A DNA stretch of 64,000 bases from Bradyrhizobium sp. WSM471 (GTDB taxonomy: Bacteria; Pseudomonadota; Alphaproteobacteria; Rhizobiales; Xanthobacteraceae), in assembly GCF_000244915.1 (NCBI RefSeq), contig NZ_CM001442.1, positions 3,658,001-3,722,000 on the forward strand. Direction: 5' to 3'. Below are positions 16,361 to 25,265 of the stretch, in pieces. Under the pieces are notes generated by a model. The model ran no database searches, had not been told where the DNA came from, and saw nothing but the letters and a program-made list of their open reading frames with translations. A program made the position numbers and the translations under genes. Within the stretch, counting starts at the first letter, position 1; every line of letters begins with the position of its first letter.

Positions 16361-17074
16361 ATGAAAACAGGTCTCGTGGTCACCGCCCATCCCGGCGATT
16401 TCGTCTGGCGCGCCGGCGGCGCCATCGCGCTGCATGCGAAGAAGGGCTATCGCATGAAGATCGTCTGCTTGTCCTACGGCGAGCGCGGCGAGAGCCAGTT
16501 CGCCTGGAAGGAGAAGGGTGCGACGCTGGAATCAGTCAAGGCCGGCCGCAAGGATGAGGCGGAGCGCGCAGCAAAGCTGCTCGGCGCGGAGGTCGAGTTC
16601 TTCGACTGCGGCGACTATCCGCTGAAGCTGACGGAGGCGCATTTCGACCGCATGGTCGACATCTACCGCGAGCTCAATCCGAGCTTCGTGCTGACGCATG
16701 CGCTGGAGGACCCCTATAATTTCGACCATCCGAACGCGGCGCATTTCGCGCAGGAAACCCGCGTGGTCGCGCAGGCCATGGGCCACAAGCCCGGCGCGCA
16801 GTACAAATATTCGGCGCCGCCAGTGTTTCTGTTCGAGCCGCACCAGCCCGAGCAGTGCAATTACAAGCCGGACCTGCTCCTCAAGATCGACGAGGTCTGG
16901 AAGGAGAAGTACGAGGCGTTCCAGATCCTCGCCGCGCAAAAACATCTCTGGGGCTACTACGAGCGTGTCGCGCTCAACCGCGGCATCCAGGGCAGCCGTA
17001 ACACCGGCGTTCCCATGACGTATGGCGAGGCCTATCAGCGCCTGTTCCCGACGGTAGCGGAGGAGCTGGCATGA
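16361..17074 (+). CDS. 4-oxalomesaconate hydratase-like protein (GalB, PIG-L family)
   Basis: A 237-residue PIG-L/LmbE-fold zinc protein. Most relatives are N-deacetylases with AHPDD, but here the motif is [18 protein letters not shown] (residues 9-26), the form I associate with GalB of Pseudomonas putida, which hydrates 4-oxalomesaconate. Other conserved parts are [25 protein letters not shown] (zinc histidines) and a C-terminal [27 protein letters not shown] lies upstream of the ATG. The stop overlaps the next start as ATGA. Position between LigI-type and LigK-type genes strongly supports the hydratase call over a deacetylase. Confidence 0.82.
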   Translation: MKTGLVVTAHPGDFVWRAGGAIALHAKKGYRMKIVCLSYGERGESQFAWKEKGATLESVKAGRKDEAERAAKLLGAEVEFFDCGDYPLKLTEAHFDRMVDIYRELNPSFVLTHALEDPYNFDHPNAAHFAQETRVVAQAMGHKPGAQYKYSAPPVFLFEPHQPEQCNYKPDLLLKIDEVWKEKYEAFQILAAQKHLWGYYERVALNRGIQGSRNTGVPMTYGEAYQRLFPTVAEELA

Positions 17075-17763
17075 AGCCGGTCGTCGTTCGCAACATTGAG
17101 CGAGCCGATCCCGCCGCCATGGCGGAGTACGGCGTCTCGACCGTGCACGAGGCCTATGGTCGGCTCGGCCTGATGAAGCCGTATCTGCGGCCGGTCTGGG
17201 CCGGCGCGGCGATCGCCGGCCCCGCCGTCACCGTACTGGCGCAGCCCGGCGACAACTGGATGATCCATGTCGCGGTCGAGCAGTGCAGGAAGGGCGACAT
17301 CCTCGTCGTCGGCTGTACCACCGACAACACCGATGGCATGTTCGGTGAGCTGCTCGCAACCTCGTTGCAGGCGCGCGGCGTGCAGGGGCTGATCATCGAT
17401 GCCGGCTGCCGCGACGTCAGGGCACTGCACGAGATGAAGTTTCCGGTGTGGTCGCGCGCGGTCTCGGCCAAGGGGACAGTGAAGGCGACGCTCGGCTCGG
17501 TCAATGTCCCCGTGGTTTGCGCCGGCGTCAACGTCGATCCTGGCGACATCATCGTGGCCGATGACGACGGCGTCGTGGTGGTGCCGAAGCGCTACGCGGC
17601 CGAGGTCGCCGCGAAGGCGAAGAAGCGCAACGCGGACGAAGGCGGCAAGCGCAAGCGGCTAGCTTCGGGCGAGCTGGGCCTCGACATGTACAGCATGCGC
17701 GAGACCCTGGCGAAGGCCGGGCTCGTCTATGTCGACAATCCCGAGGATGTCCAAAGCAATTAG
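17071..17763 (+). CDS. 4-carboxy-4-hydroxy-2-oxoadipate aldolase-like protein (LigK/ProA, RraA fold)
   Basis: A 230-residue RraA-fold enzyme. Class II pyruvate aldolases of this fold split 4-carboxy-4-hydroxy-2-oxoadipate into pyruvate and oxaloacetate and also decarboxylate oxaloacetate. Visible features are [15 protein letters not shown] at the N-terminus, [15 protein letters not shown], and DAGCRDV (residues 110-116), whose Arg-Asp pair binds substrate and metal. Also seen are [20 protein letters not shown] and a long C-terminal helix, which LigK/ProA have and plain RraA lacks. Start overlaps the GalB-type stop. With its neighbours it would finish the 4,5-cleavage route. Confidence 0.85.
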   Translation: MKPVVVRNIERADPAAMAEYGVSTVHEAYGRLGLMKPYLRPVWAGAAIAGPAVTVLAQPGDNWMIHVAVEQCRKGDILVVGCTTDNTDGMFGELLATSLQARGVQGLIIDAGCRDVRALHEMKFPVWSRAVSAKGTVKATLGSVNVPVVCAGVNVDPGDIIVADDDGVVVVPKRYAAEVAAKAKKRNADEGGKRKRLASGELGLDMYSMRETLAKAGLVYVDNPEDVQSN

Positions 17764-17775
17764 CGGAGTGGGCCG

Positions 17776-18645
17776 ATGGGTCGTCTCAAGCTGAAGGCCG
17801 TGCTCGGCAGTCACCCCCATGTCCAGGCGGTCAAGAGCGGCGAGCTCCGCTCCGACCTGTTCGATCTCGATTTCATCGAGTACACGCCGACCAATACGGC
17901 GTTCAAGCCGATGGTGCGCGAGCAGGCCTTCGACGTCTGCGAGATGGCGATCGTCACCTATCTGATGGCGAAGGCGCATGGCAAGCCGCTGGTGCTGCTA
18001 CCTGCCACCATGCTCGGCCGTTTCCAGCATTCCTATGCACTCCACAATCCGGAACGGGGAACGCTTGGGCCGTCCGATCTCGCAGGCAAGCGGGTCGGCA
18101 TTCGCTCGTTCACGACGACGACCGGCGCCTGGATCAGGGGCATTCTCGCCAACGACTACGGCGTCAATCTCGACAAGATACGCTGGGTCACCTTCGAGGA
18201 TCCGCACGTCGCCGAATATGTCGACTCCACCGAGCGCGCGCCGAAGGGCAAGAAGATCTTGCAGATGCTGATCGACGGCGAGCTCGATGCCGTCCTCGGC
18301 GAGGCCTCCGATGATCCCAAGCTGCAGACGCTGTTCCCCGATCCGGCCGCGGAAGCCGCCAAATGGTACGCGCGTCGCGGCGTCGTGCCGGTCAATCATC
18401 TCGTGGTCGTGCCCGATCAGCTGGCGAAATCGCGTCCTGACGTGGTTTCGGGCATTTATGATCTCCTCAAGCGGAGCAAGATGCAGGCGGGACCTGCGGC
18501 AATGCCGGACCTTGTTCCGTTCGGAATCGAAGCCAACAGGAAGCCGCTGGAGCTGATCATCGACTATGCGTTGCAGCAGGCGCTGATCCCGCGCCGTTAT
18601 GCCGTCGAGGAGCTGTTCGACGAGACAACGCGAGGACTGAACTGA
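17776..18645 (+). CDS. 4,5-dihydroxyphthalate decarboxylase-like / binding-protein-fold protein
   Basis: A 289-residue cytosolic protein without a signal peptide, so not a normal transport receptor despite the periplasmic-binding fold. It has GVRSFTTTT-type wording (KRVGIRSFTTTTGAWIRGIL), an early LDFIEYTP, EMAIVTYLMAKAHG and VPVNHLVVVPDQLA, as in the 4,5-dihydroxyphthalate decarboxylase (Pht5) group. That enzyme yields protocatechuate from phthalate, and protocatechuate is the normal entry to the 4,5-cleavage pathway encoded just upstream. Whether this protein decarboxylates dihydroxyphthalate or another substrate cannot be read from sequence. Its stop overlaps the next start (TGATG). Confidence 0.75.
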   Translation: MGRLKLKAVLGSHPHVQAVKSGELRSDLFDLDFIEYTPTNTAFKPMVREQAFDVCEMAIVTYLMAKAHGKPLVLLPATMLGRFQHSYALHNPERGTLGPSDLAGKRVGIRSFTTTTGAWIRGILANDYGVNLDKIRWVTFEDPHVAEYVDSTERAPKGKKILQMLIDGELDAVLGEASDDPKLQTLFPDPAAEAAKWYARRGVVPVNHLVVVPDQLAKSRPDVVSGIYDLLKRSKMQAGPAAMPDLVPFGIEANRKPLELIIDYALQQALIPRRYAVEELFDETTRGLN

Positions 18646-19568
18646 TGGCGGGTGATCCGAGGCGATGGCAGATCGGGCTGGTCGGTTACGGCGAGGTCGG
18701 CAGGATCCTGGCCGAGGATTTGCGCCAGCAGGACATCAAGGTCTCTGCCTATGACATCAAGCTCGGAGGCGAGCAGGGCGGTTCGCTGCAGGAGCATGCT
18801 GAAAAATTCGGTGTCTGGCTCGCAGCCTCGCACGCCGAGCTCGCCGTCAAATCCGATTTCATCATCTCCGCGGTCACCGCGAGCCAGGCCGTGCCGGTGG
18901 CAAAGGCCTGCGCGGCCGCGATCAATCAGGGCACCTGGTTCCTGGATTTCAATTCGGCGTCTCCCGGCGCCAAGCAGCGCGCCGCCGCGCTGATCGATGG
19001 CGCCGCCGGACGCTATGTCGAGGGCGCGGTTATGACGTCGGTGCCGCCTTATCGCATCAAGGTGCCGCTGCTGCTCGGTGGTCCCGGTGCCAGGGAGCTG
19101 GAGCCGCTTTTGAACACGATCGGTTTTGCGGCAAAGGTTGCGAGCGACAAGCTCGGGGTTTCCTCGGCGGTGAAGATGTGCCGCAGCGTCATGATCAAGG
19201 GCCTGGAGGCCATGGTCATCGAAAGCTTTACCACCGCGCGCGCCTATGGAGTCGAGGATGCGGTGCTGGCTTCACTGGCGGAAACCTTTCCCACGATCGA
19301 TTGGGAGAAGCAGGGCGCTTATTGCTTCCAGCGCGTGATCGAGCATGGCCGCCGCCGCGCCGAGGAAGTACGCGAGGTCGCCGAGACCGTGCGTGAAGCG
19401 GGGCTGGCGCCGTGGTCCGCGCAGGGCACCGCCGAGCGGCAGGCCTGGGTGGCGGACCTCGCCGACGAGGGCCTGTTTGGAATGAAGGGCACCAAGGAGT
19501 TCGCCCGCAGCGCTGATTGGCGCACCGAGGCGGACCGAATCCTGGCGAAGATCAATCGCGAGAAATAG
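18645..19568 (+). CDS. NAD(P)-dependent oxidoreductase, 6PGDH/DUF1932 family
   Basis: A 307-residue dehydrogenase. The Rossmann motif is GLVGYGEVGR (residues 11-20), followed by SAVTASQAVPVAKA and DFNSASPGAKQ, which corresponds to the beta-hydroxyacid dehydrogenase substrate-loop region. EGAVMTSVPPYRIKVPLLLGG and VKMCRSVMIKGLEA (catalytic Lys candidate in SAVKM) follow, and a helical DUF1932 C-terminal domain closes it. It is translationally coupled to the decarboxylase-like gene and ends the island operon. By position it might oxidise a semialdehyde or hydroxyacid intermediate. In classical pathways the semialdehyde dehydrogenase LigC belongs to another family, so this role is inference. Confidence 0.82.
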   Translation: MAGDPRRWQIGLVGYGEVGRILAEDLRQQDIKVSAYDIKLGGEQGGSLQEHAEKFGVWLAASHAELAVKSDFIISAVTASQAVPVAKACAAAINQGTWFLDFNSASPGAKQRAAALIDGAAGRYVEGAVMTSVPPYRIKVPLLLGGPGARELEPLLNTIGFAAKVASDKLGVSSAVKMCRSVMIKGLEAMVIESFTTARAYGVEDAVLASLAETFPTIDWEKQGAYCFQRVIEHGRRRAEEVREVAETVREAGLAPWSAQGTAERQAWVADLADEGLFGMKGTKEFARSADWRTEADRILAKINREK

Positions 19569-19580
19569 GGCGGCTCCTGC

Positions 19581-19892
19581 TCAGGACTTTGCCGTGCGAC
19601 AGCCGGTGAGCTCGTCGCGGGCGCGTTCGATCAACGCCATCAGGTCTTCGGCCTTGCGGGCCAGCCGATCGTTCGCGACTTCGGTCCGGAATTCTGCGCG
19701 GATCGATCGAATACATTTGTCGGCGGTATCGAGCGTCAGGAGCATGCGCGTCAGGTCATCCTGTGTCCCGACGCCCGCCAGATCGAGCTCCGACAGGACG
19801 TGCCCGATGCCGTCGAGCCGCTTCACGGCAGCCTCGCTGGGCGTTCTCGCTCGCTTGGATTGGTAGTCGATGTCGCTGAATGCGCTGAACAT
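19581..19892 (-). CDS. Small hypothetical protein
   Basis: A 103-residue protein started at the ATG at 19892, which has GGGGAAG about eight bases upstream; a longer frame to 19988 is unlikely. The sequence is mostly amphipathic helix (EAAVKRLDGIGHVLSELDL, DDLTRMLLTLDTADKCIRSI, DRLARKAEDLMALIERARDEL). There is no signal peptide or recognised motif, and the helical pattern suggests a small bundle. It converges on the island operon with 12 bp between stops. Function unknown. Confidence 0.62.
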   Translation of the reverse strand: MFSAFSDIDYQSKRARTPSEAAVKRLDGIGHVLSELDLAGVGTQDDLTRMLLTLDTADKCIRSIRAEFRTEVANDRLARKAEDLMALIERARDELTGCRTAKS

Positions 19893-19923
19893 GTCGATGC
19901 TTCCCCGTTGAATGCAGACATCA

Positions 19924-19948
19924 GTGCCGGTCCTACTATGACCGGCAC
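19924..19948. repeat. Strong stem-loop
   Basis: Perfect 9-bp arms GTGCCGGTC (19924-19932) and GACCGGCAC (19940-19948) with a 7-nt loop. No T-tract follows on either strand, so it is not a canonical terminator. It lies 32 bp upstream of the small gene ending at 19892 and would be in its leader. Confidence 0.6.
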
Positions 19949-19997
19949 CGCGGGACTTGCAATGCGCGCAGCTATCGAGAATCAGCAAGAATCTACT

Positions 19998-20016
19998 ATC
20001 CGGGAATCTACCGGAT
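19998..20016. repeat. Short inverted repeat
   Basis: ATCCGG (19998-20003) and CCGGAT (20011-20016) flank GAATCTA. A second GAATCTA occurs just upstream at 19990-19996, so direct and inverted elements are combined here. Confidence 0.4.
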
Positions 20017-20078
20017 TCGGAATTACGGAACGATGAGCGGTAACATCGAACGGAAGCTGCTCGGAAATCAGCCGCCCT

Positions 20079-20098
20079 TCAATGCAGATATGCATTGA
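20079..20098. promoter_or_regulatory. Perfect 8-4-8 palindrome
   Basis: TCAATGCA-GATA-TGCATTGA is a perfect palindrome with a GATA spacer, the same spacer as in the operator at 14639-14656 but different arms. It lies six bases beyond the stop of the amidohydrolase on the minus strand. No T-tract follows, so an operator or an RNA hairpin is more likely than a terminator. Confidence 0.45.
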
Positions 20099-20104
20099 GA
20101 GCGA

Positions 20105-21346
20105 TCAGGAGCCGGGGCCAAATAGAGTGGGCCGTTGCCGTGCAAAAGTCTGCCGACCCCGCTTGAAGCCCATCACGATATCCGGCAGCTCGGCGATCGC
20201 GAAGCGGCTGTCTTGCGTATCGAGCACGACGAGATCGGCAGGGTTTCCGACCTTGATGCCGTAATCCCCGAGGTTCATCAGCCGCGCCGGCAGCTCGGTC
20301 ACGAGATCAAGGCAGGTATCGAAGTCGTTGACCGAGGCATGCGCCACGTTGGCGTAGAAATTCGCCATTCGCAGCAGTGAGGCGTCGCCGAACGGCGTGA
20401 AGGGATTGAGCACGTTGTTGGTCGCGACCGAGCACACCACGCCTTCGCCTGCGAGCTTGTGGGCGAGCGTCAACCCGCGTGGCGCGTTGTGGGTCGCCTC
20501 GCGCCCCATCAGATAGAGATCGGTCGCCGGCAGCACGGTGACGGCAACGCCAGCCTTCACGAGTTGCGCGGTGGCGGCCCTCAGCCGCTCCGGTGGCAGT
20601 GCGGAGAGTTTCGTCGCATGGCCGATTGCCACGCGCCCCCCGTAGTTGCGCCGCTCGGTCTGCCGGCAGACCTCGTCGAGGTGCCACCAGGAGGGATCGA
20701 GATCGAAATCGAGATGGAGATCGACGTCCACGTCGAACGCCTCGGCGAGGTCGAAGATGCGTGCGAGATGGGCGTTCGGGTCGGTGTCCGTGTAGGGACA
20801 GCCGCCGATCACCTCGCCGCCGTCGCGCAGCGCCTGGATCAGAAGCTCCTCGCTGCCGGGATCGTTGGTGAGGCCTTCCTGCGGAAAGACGCAGAGCGAC
20901 AGGTCGATCGCCCAGGCATAGTCACGCTTCAGCGCCTTCACCGCCTCGAAGCCGCGCAAGCCGATGCGCGGATCGATCTCGACGTGGGTTCGCATGCGCG
21001 TGGTGCCGTGGACGATGGCACGTTCGAGCACCCGGGCGCCGCGTTCATATACGTCCTCTACCGTAAAGTCCTTCTTCATCCCGGAGACGGCGCGGATCGC
21101 TTCCGAGACGCTGCCGTGATCATGCCCGCAGCGGCCGAGCAGGCAGGCCTTGTCCAGATGGATGTGGCTGTCCACGAAGCCGGGCAGGGCGAGGCGCCCG
21201 CCGACATCGACCTCGACGGCCTCGCAGGCGAGCGTCGGTTCGATGGCGGTGATCCGGCCGCGCGTGACGCCGATGTCCATTGGGTCGGCGGCACCACGCA
21301 GCAAGGCGTTGCGAAAGATGAGGTCAAAGGCGGGTTGCGTGGTCAT
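20105..21346 (-). CDS. Cytosine deaminase/AtzC-like amidohydrolase
   Basis: A 413-residue cytosolic amidohydrolase. The metal motif is DSHIHLDKACLLGR (His61, His63), the arrangement seen in cytosine deaminase (CodA) and N-isopropylammelide hydrolase (AtzC). Later come RTHVEIDP, DVDLHLDFDLD, IGHATKLSALP and NNVLNPFTPFGDAS, which contains the final metal region, all typical. C-terminal ADLVVLDTQDSRFAI closes the beta-sandwich. Enzymes of this group deaminate or dealkylate N-heterocycles; the true substrate is not evident. It is divergent from the NTF2-like gene at 21490 and stands at the edge of the catabolic island. Confidence 0.88.
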   Translation of the reverse strand: MTTQPAFDLIFRNALLRGAADPMDIGVTRGRITAIEPTLACEAVEVDVGGRLALPGFVDSHIHLDKACLLGRCGHDHGSVSEAIRAVSGMKKDFTVEDVYERGARVLERAIVHGTTRMRTHVEIDPRIGLRGFEAVKALKRDYAWAIDLSLCVFPQEGLTNDPGSEELLIQALRDGGEVIGGCPYTDTDPNAHLARIFDLAEAFDVDVDLHLDFDLDPSWWHLDEVCRQTERRNYGGRVAIGHATKLSALPPERLRAATAQLVKAGVAVTVLPATDLYLMGREATHNAPRGLTLAHKLAGEGVVCSVATNNVLNPFTPFGDASLLRMANFYANVAHASVNDFDTCLDLVTELPARLMNLGDYGIKVGNPADLVVLDTQDSRFAIAELPDIVMGFKRGRQTFARQRPTLFGPGS

Positions 21347-21489
21347 GGCTCTTGCGGAAGGAATTTAGTGCGGTCGGCCGCGTTTGGCGGCTCCAGATTG
21401 TCGGCAGTGTAGCGACGGAAATGTTCAAAATATATGCACGTATTCCCCGGGCGCGGCGTTAGTATTCTGCAAACCCGGGAGAATGAGCC

Positions 21490-21909
21490 ATGTCCGCTAC
21501 CGCAAAAGCCGAAGCCGGTCCGTCGTCCGATGCCGAGATCGTGGAAGCCTATCTCACGGCGTCGATGATCCCCGATCCGGACACCGCGGCGGCCTATATG
21601 GCGCCCGGCACGGTGATCACCTTTACCGGCGGGCGCGAGTTCGATCATCCGCGTGGCCCGACCGGGTTCAACGCCAAGCGCTACCGCTGGGTCAAGAAGA
21701 AGATGGACCGGTTCGACGTCTGCCCCGGCGACGGCGAGACCGTGGTCTATAGTGTGGGCACGCTCTACGGCGAATGGATGGATGGGACCCCATTCGAGGG
21801 CAACCGCTACGTCGACCGCTTCGTCGTACGGAACGGCCAGATCACCAAGATGGACGTCTGGAACGACAGCGCCGAGCGCATCCTGGTCCAGCGCGGCATC
21901 GACGCGTAA
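21490..21909 (+). CDS. NTF2-like (SnoaL-type) small protein
   Basis: A 139-residue protein with the cone-shaped NTF2/SnoaL fold signature: EIVEAYLTASMIPDPDTA, AAYMAPGTVITFTGG, VVYSVGTLYGEWMDG and a closing NRYVDRFVVRNGQITKMD, VWNDSAERIL. Such proteins are small-molecule isomerases, hydratases or binding proteins, and relatives are often listed as nuclear transport factor 2 family or limonene-epoxide-hydrolase-like. GGGAGAA lies before the ATG. It is divergent from the cytosine-deaminase-like gene with 143 bp between, so the two may be co-regulated. Substrate unknown. Confidence 0.8.
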   Translation: MSATAKAEAGPSSDAEIVEAYLTASMIPDPDTAAAYMAPGTVITFTGGREFDHPRGPTGFNAKRYRWVKKKMDRFDVCPGDGETVVYSVGTLYGEWMDGTPFEGNRYVDRFVVRNGQITKMDVWNDSAERILVQRGIDA

Positions 21910-22087
21910 CAGCCATACTAGCGCTTGAGCCGCCCTGACTTCACGGAGACAAACGGCTGGTCACCGTATCGCAAGCCGCGATAGCTGATAGACGCAAGCT
22001 CGTCTGGCGGCTGCGGCGCGCCTGCGCTATCAACGGTGCGATTGCTGCGCCCGGCATGGAGGCGTGAGCCTCCTCGAGGAGTTCCCG

Positions 22088-22996
22088 ATGCGTTTACCCA
22101 CTGTTGTCCTGGCTCTCACATGTCTTGCAACTGCCGCCTCCGCCGAAGACCTGTCGGGCACGCTTCAGAAGGTCAAAGAGACCAAGAAGATCACGCTGGG
22201 CTATCAGGAGGCCTCGGTCCCATTCAGCTATCTCGACGGCAACCAGAAGCCGGTCGGCTTTGCCATGGATATCTGTCTCAGGATCGTGGATGCCGTGAAG
22301 AAGCAGCTCGGCATGCCCGACATCGCCGTCGATACCCTCGCCGTGACGTCGTCGAACCGGATTCCGCTGATGGTCAACGGGACGCTCGACCTGCATTGCT
22401 CGGCGACCACCAACAATGCCGATCGCCAGAAGCAGGTCGCCTTCACCAACACGCACTTCCTTAGCGCAACGCGATTTGCGGCCAAGAAAGCCGCAAAAAT
22501 CAACACCATCGATGATCTCAAGGGCAAGGCGGTGACGGCGGTGGCCGGCTCGGTCAACCTGACGCAGCTCGCCAAGGTCAACACCGAGCGCAATCTCGGC
22601 ATCAACGTGATGCCGGCCAAGGACCAGGCCGAAGCCTTCCTGCTGCTGGAAACCGATCGCGCCCAGGCCTACGCGCTCGACGACGTGCAGCTCGCGGTCG
22701 CGATCGCGCGCTCGAAGGAGCCGCAGCTCTTCATGATCAGCGAGGAGACGTTCTCGAAGCCGGAGCCTTACGGGATCATGCTGCGGCGGGAAGACGCGCC
22801 GTTCAAGGCGCTCGCCGATCGCGCGACCGCGGAGCTGTACGCGAGCCAGGAGATCGAGGTCCTCTACAAGAAGTGGCTGGAATCGCCGACGCCGCCGAAC
22901 GGCCTCAACTACAACGTCCCGATGTCGGGCGCCTTGCGCAACGCCTTTAAAAAGCCGAGCTCAAGCTTCGACCCGGATGTCTACGTGGTGAACTGA
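22088..22996 (+). CDS. Polar amino-acid ABC transporter binding protein (GltI/AatJ-like)
   Basis: A 302-residue periplasmic receptor of the SBP_bac_3 family. The ATG at 22088 has GAGGAG upstream and begins a signal peptide cleaved after ASA near residue 21. Conserved parts are TLQKVKETKKITLGYQEASV, PFSYLDGNQKPVGFAMDIC, DLHCSATTNN (DLxCGxTTN motif), KAVTAVAGSVN and SKPEPYGIMLRRED. These match glutamate/aspartate receptors. No permease or ATPase gene is adjacent, so it either works with a transporter elsewhere or is a free receptor. The next gene starts 217 bp downstream. Confidence 0.92.
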   Translation: MRLPTVVLALTCLATAASAEDLSGTLQKVKETKKITLGYQEASVPFSYLDGNQKPVGFAMDICLRIVDAVKKQLGMPDIAVDTLAVTSSNRIPLMVNGTLDLHCSATTNNADRQKQVAFTNTHFLSATRFAAKKAAKINTIDDLKGKAVTAVAGSVNLTQLAKVNTERNLGINVMPAKDQAEAFLLLETDRAQAYALDDVQLAVAIARSKEPQLFMISEETFSKPEPYGIMLRREDAPFKALADRATAELYASQEIEVLYKKWLESPTPPNGLNYNVPMSGALRNAFKKPSSSFDPDVYVVN

Positions 22997-23213
22997 GGCG
23001 AGGGTTGTCGCCGCCGGAAGCGTGTTGCGCGCAAGCGGTCCGCCGAGATGTCAGTAGGCCGTCGGGAACCCCCGCCTCGCCGCGGGGCCGGCCTGGGGGC
23101 CGGGCCAGCCTGCTGCATGATATCGCCCCGAGGAACTTGCGGTCACCTTCGCGACTCTCCAGCGCATAGAACGGTGGGCAAGCCGCCAAGACCGACGCCG
23201 AAGCGAAATAGCC

Positions 23214-25265
23214 ATGCGCGCAAATGAACCGTTCCTGGTCCGCCACGCGGACCTTATTTTCGCTTTGAAGACGTTCGCCGCGTCGATCCTGGCGCTCGTC
23301 ATCGCGCTGGCGATGGATCTGCCACGGCCATATTGGGCGATGGCAACCGTCTACATCACCTCGCAGCCGCTGGCGGGCGCGACCAGCTCGAAGGCGTTCT
23401 TCCGCGTGATGGGCACACTGGTCGGCGCCGTCACGACGGTGGCGCTGGTTCCAAACCTGATCGATGCACCCGAGCTGCTGTGCCTCGCCATCGCGCTCTG
23501 GGTCGGGCTCTGTCTTTATCTCTCGCTGCTCGACGGCACCCCGCGCAGCTACGTCTTCATGCTGGCCGGATACACGGTGGCGCTGATCGGCTTTCCCTCG
23601 GTATCCGAGCCGGGCGCCATTTTCGAAACCGCGGTGGCGAGGCTGGAGGAAATTTCGCTCGGCATCATCTGCGCCAGCCTGGTTTCGACCATCGTCCTTC
23701 CACGCAGCGTCGCGCCGGCTGTTGCCAATCGCATCGAGAATTGGGTGGCGGACGCGCAGCGCCTAAGTCAAGTCGTCCTGTTGCGCCACGGGACGAACGA
23801 GACCCGCCGCGGCAAGCGCATCAAGCTTGCGACCGACATCGTCGAAATCGACACGCTCTCCACCCATCTTGCTTATGACCGGTTGACCGACCGCAATGCC
23901 GTCGTCGGACTGGGTGAAATCCGGCTGCGCATGCTAATGCTTTTGCCGGTGATCGCTTCGCTCGAGGACCGGCTCGCCGCGCTGGGCGAGGAGGCGTTGT
24001 GGCGGCAATCCGAGCTGAGGCGGCTCCTGGAAGATCTCGCGGAATGGATCACCAGCGACGCCAACGCACGGCAGCCGGCCGAGCGGATTCGCGCCATGAT
24101 CGCACGGCAGCAGGCGGTCCTCGACGACAGCGCCTCCTGGGAGCGGATCATCGTCACCAGCCTGTTGTCGCGGCTGCGCGATCTGGTCGACCTCTCGCGC
24201 GATTGCCGCGCCCTGACGGACGTGATCGCCGAGAACCGGAACGTCTCGACCCTCGATCTGGATTTCCAATCCGAAGCAGGTGCCGCGCCGGTGCGCCATA
24301 GGGATCGCGGCCTTGCCCTGTGGTCGGCTGCCGGCGCGGCGGCGGCCATCCTGATCTGCTGCGCGTTCTGGATCGGTACCGGCTGGCCGGACGGCGCGTC
24401 GGCGCCGATGATGGCGGCCGTCGCCTGTTCGTTCTTCGCCGCGCAGGACGAGCCCGCGCGCTTCATCCGCAGTTTTGGCCTGTGGTCCCTGGTCGCCATT
24501 GTCGTCGTGGCGATCTACCTTTTTGCACTGGTGCCAGCGATCTCGCATCTCGAGGTTTTGGTCGCCGCGCTCGCGCCGACGTTCCTCTTCTATGGCTTGC
24601 TGATCGCGCGGCCCGCAACGACCGGAACCGGCATGGCGCTCGCGGCCAACACGGCGACGCTGCTGGCGCTGCAATCGACCTACAGCGCGGACTTTGCGTC
24701 CTACGCCAATTCCGCCGTTGCCTTCTTCGTCGGCGTCGCCATCGCCGAGTTGGTGACGCGGATCGCGCGTGGGGTGGGGGCGGAGTGGATTGCCAATCGC
24801 TTGGTGCTGTCGAACTGGAAGACGCTCGCCGTTGCCGCCGAGCGGCGCGGAAGGGGCGATCGCGCCGTATTTGCAGGCCTCATGCTGCACCGGCTCGGAT
24901 TGCTCGTACAGCGCATCGCCTTCCTCTCCGAGAGCGACCGGCGCGATACCGACAGCCTCGTCCAGCTCCGTATCGGAATCAACATTATCGATCTGCGCCG
25001 TGCCCGCTATGGGCTCGCGGCATCCACCATTGCCGTCATCGACGACATGCTCGACGAGCTCGCCATCGCCTGCCGCAAATATGCGGGCGATGGAATGCCG
25101 GCCGAACTTCTGGCAAGCGTCGATCGGGCACTGGCCCGTGCGGTGAAGGATCCCAATGAGAAGGCGCGCGAGGACGCTCTGGTCGGCCTCGTCGGCATAA
25201 GGCGCGGCCTGTTTCCGGATGCGCCGGCCTATCGGCCGCGGGCAGGCGAGAGTGTTGCGGCATGA
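23214..25265 (+). CDS. FUSC-family efflux transporter (AaeB-like)
   Basis: A 683-residue inner-membrane protein of the fusaric-acid-resistance / p-hydroxybenzoate efflux family. It has two blocks of about five hydrophobic helices each (residues 15-170 and 365-520), separated by a helical cytoplasmic region. The second half has GTGWPDGASAPMMAAVACS and the family motif WATVYITSQ-like YWAMATVYITSQPLAGATSS in the first. Stops overlap with the DUF1656 gene as ATGA. Together with the DUF1656 and HlyD proteins it forms an AaeBXA-type unit exporting aromatic acids or similar toxic organic acids. Confidence 0.9.
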   Translation: MRANEPFLVRHADLIFALKTFAASILALVIALAMDLPRPYWAMATVYITSQPLAGATSSKAFFRVMGTLVGAVTTVALVPNLIDAPELLCLAIALWVGLCLYLSLLDGTPRSYVFMLAGYTVALIGFPSVSEPGAIFETAVARLEEISLGIICASLVSTIVLPRSVAPAVANRIENWVADAQRLSQVVLLRHGTNETRRGKRIKLATDIVEIDTLSTHLAYDRLTDRNAVVGLGEIRLRMLMLLPVIASLEDRLAALGEEALWRQSELRRLLEDLAEWITSDANARQPAERIRAMIARQQAVLDDSASWERIIVTSLLSRLRDLVDLSRDCRALTDVIAENRNVSTLDLDFQSEAGAAPVRHRDRGLALWSAAGAAAAILICCAFWIGTGWPDGASAPMMAAVACSFFAAQDEPARFIRSFGLWSLVAIVVVAIYLFALVPAISHLEVLVAALAPTFLFYGLLIARPATTGTGMALAANTATLLALQSTYSADFASYANSAVAFFVGVAIAELVTRIARGVGAEWIANRLVLSNWKTLAVAAERRGRGDRAVFAGLMLHRLGLLVQRIAFLSESDRRDTDSLVQLRIGINIIDLRRARYGLAASTIAVIDDMLDELAIACRKYAGDGMPAELLASVDRALARAVKDPNEKAREDALVGLVGIRRGLFPDAPAYRPRAGESVAA

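Noticed and set aside
23045..23110. GC-rich inverted segments after the polar amino-acid receptor gene as a terminator
   Set aside because: CCCCG/CGGGG and GGCC words can pair in several ways, no T-tract follows, and no single stem stands out.
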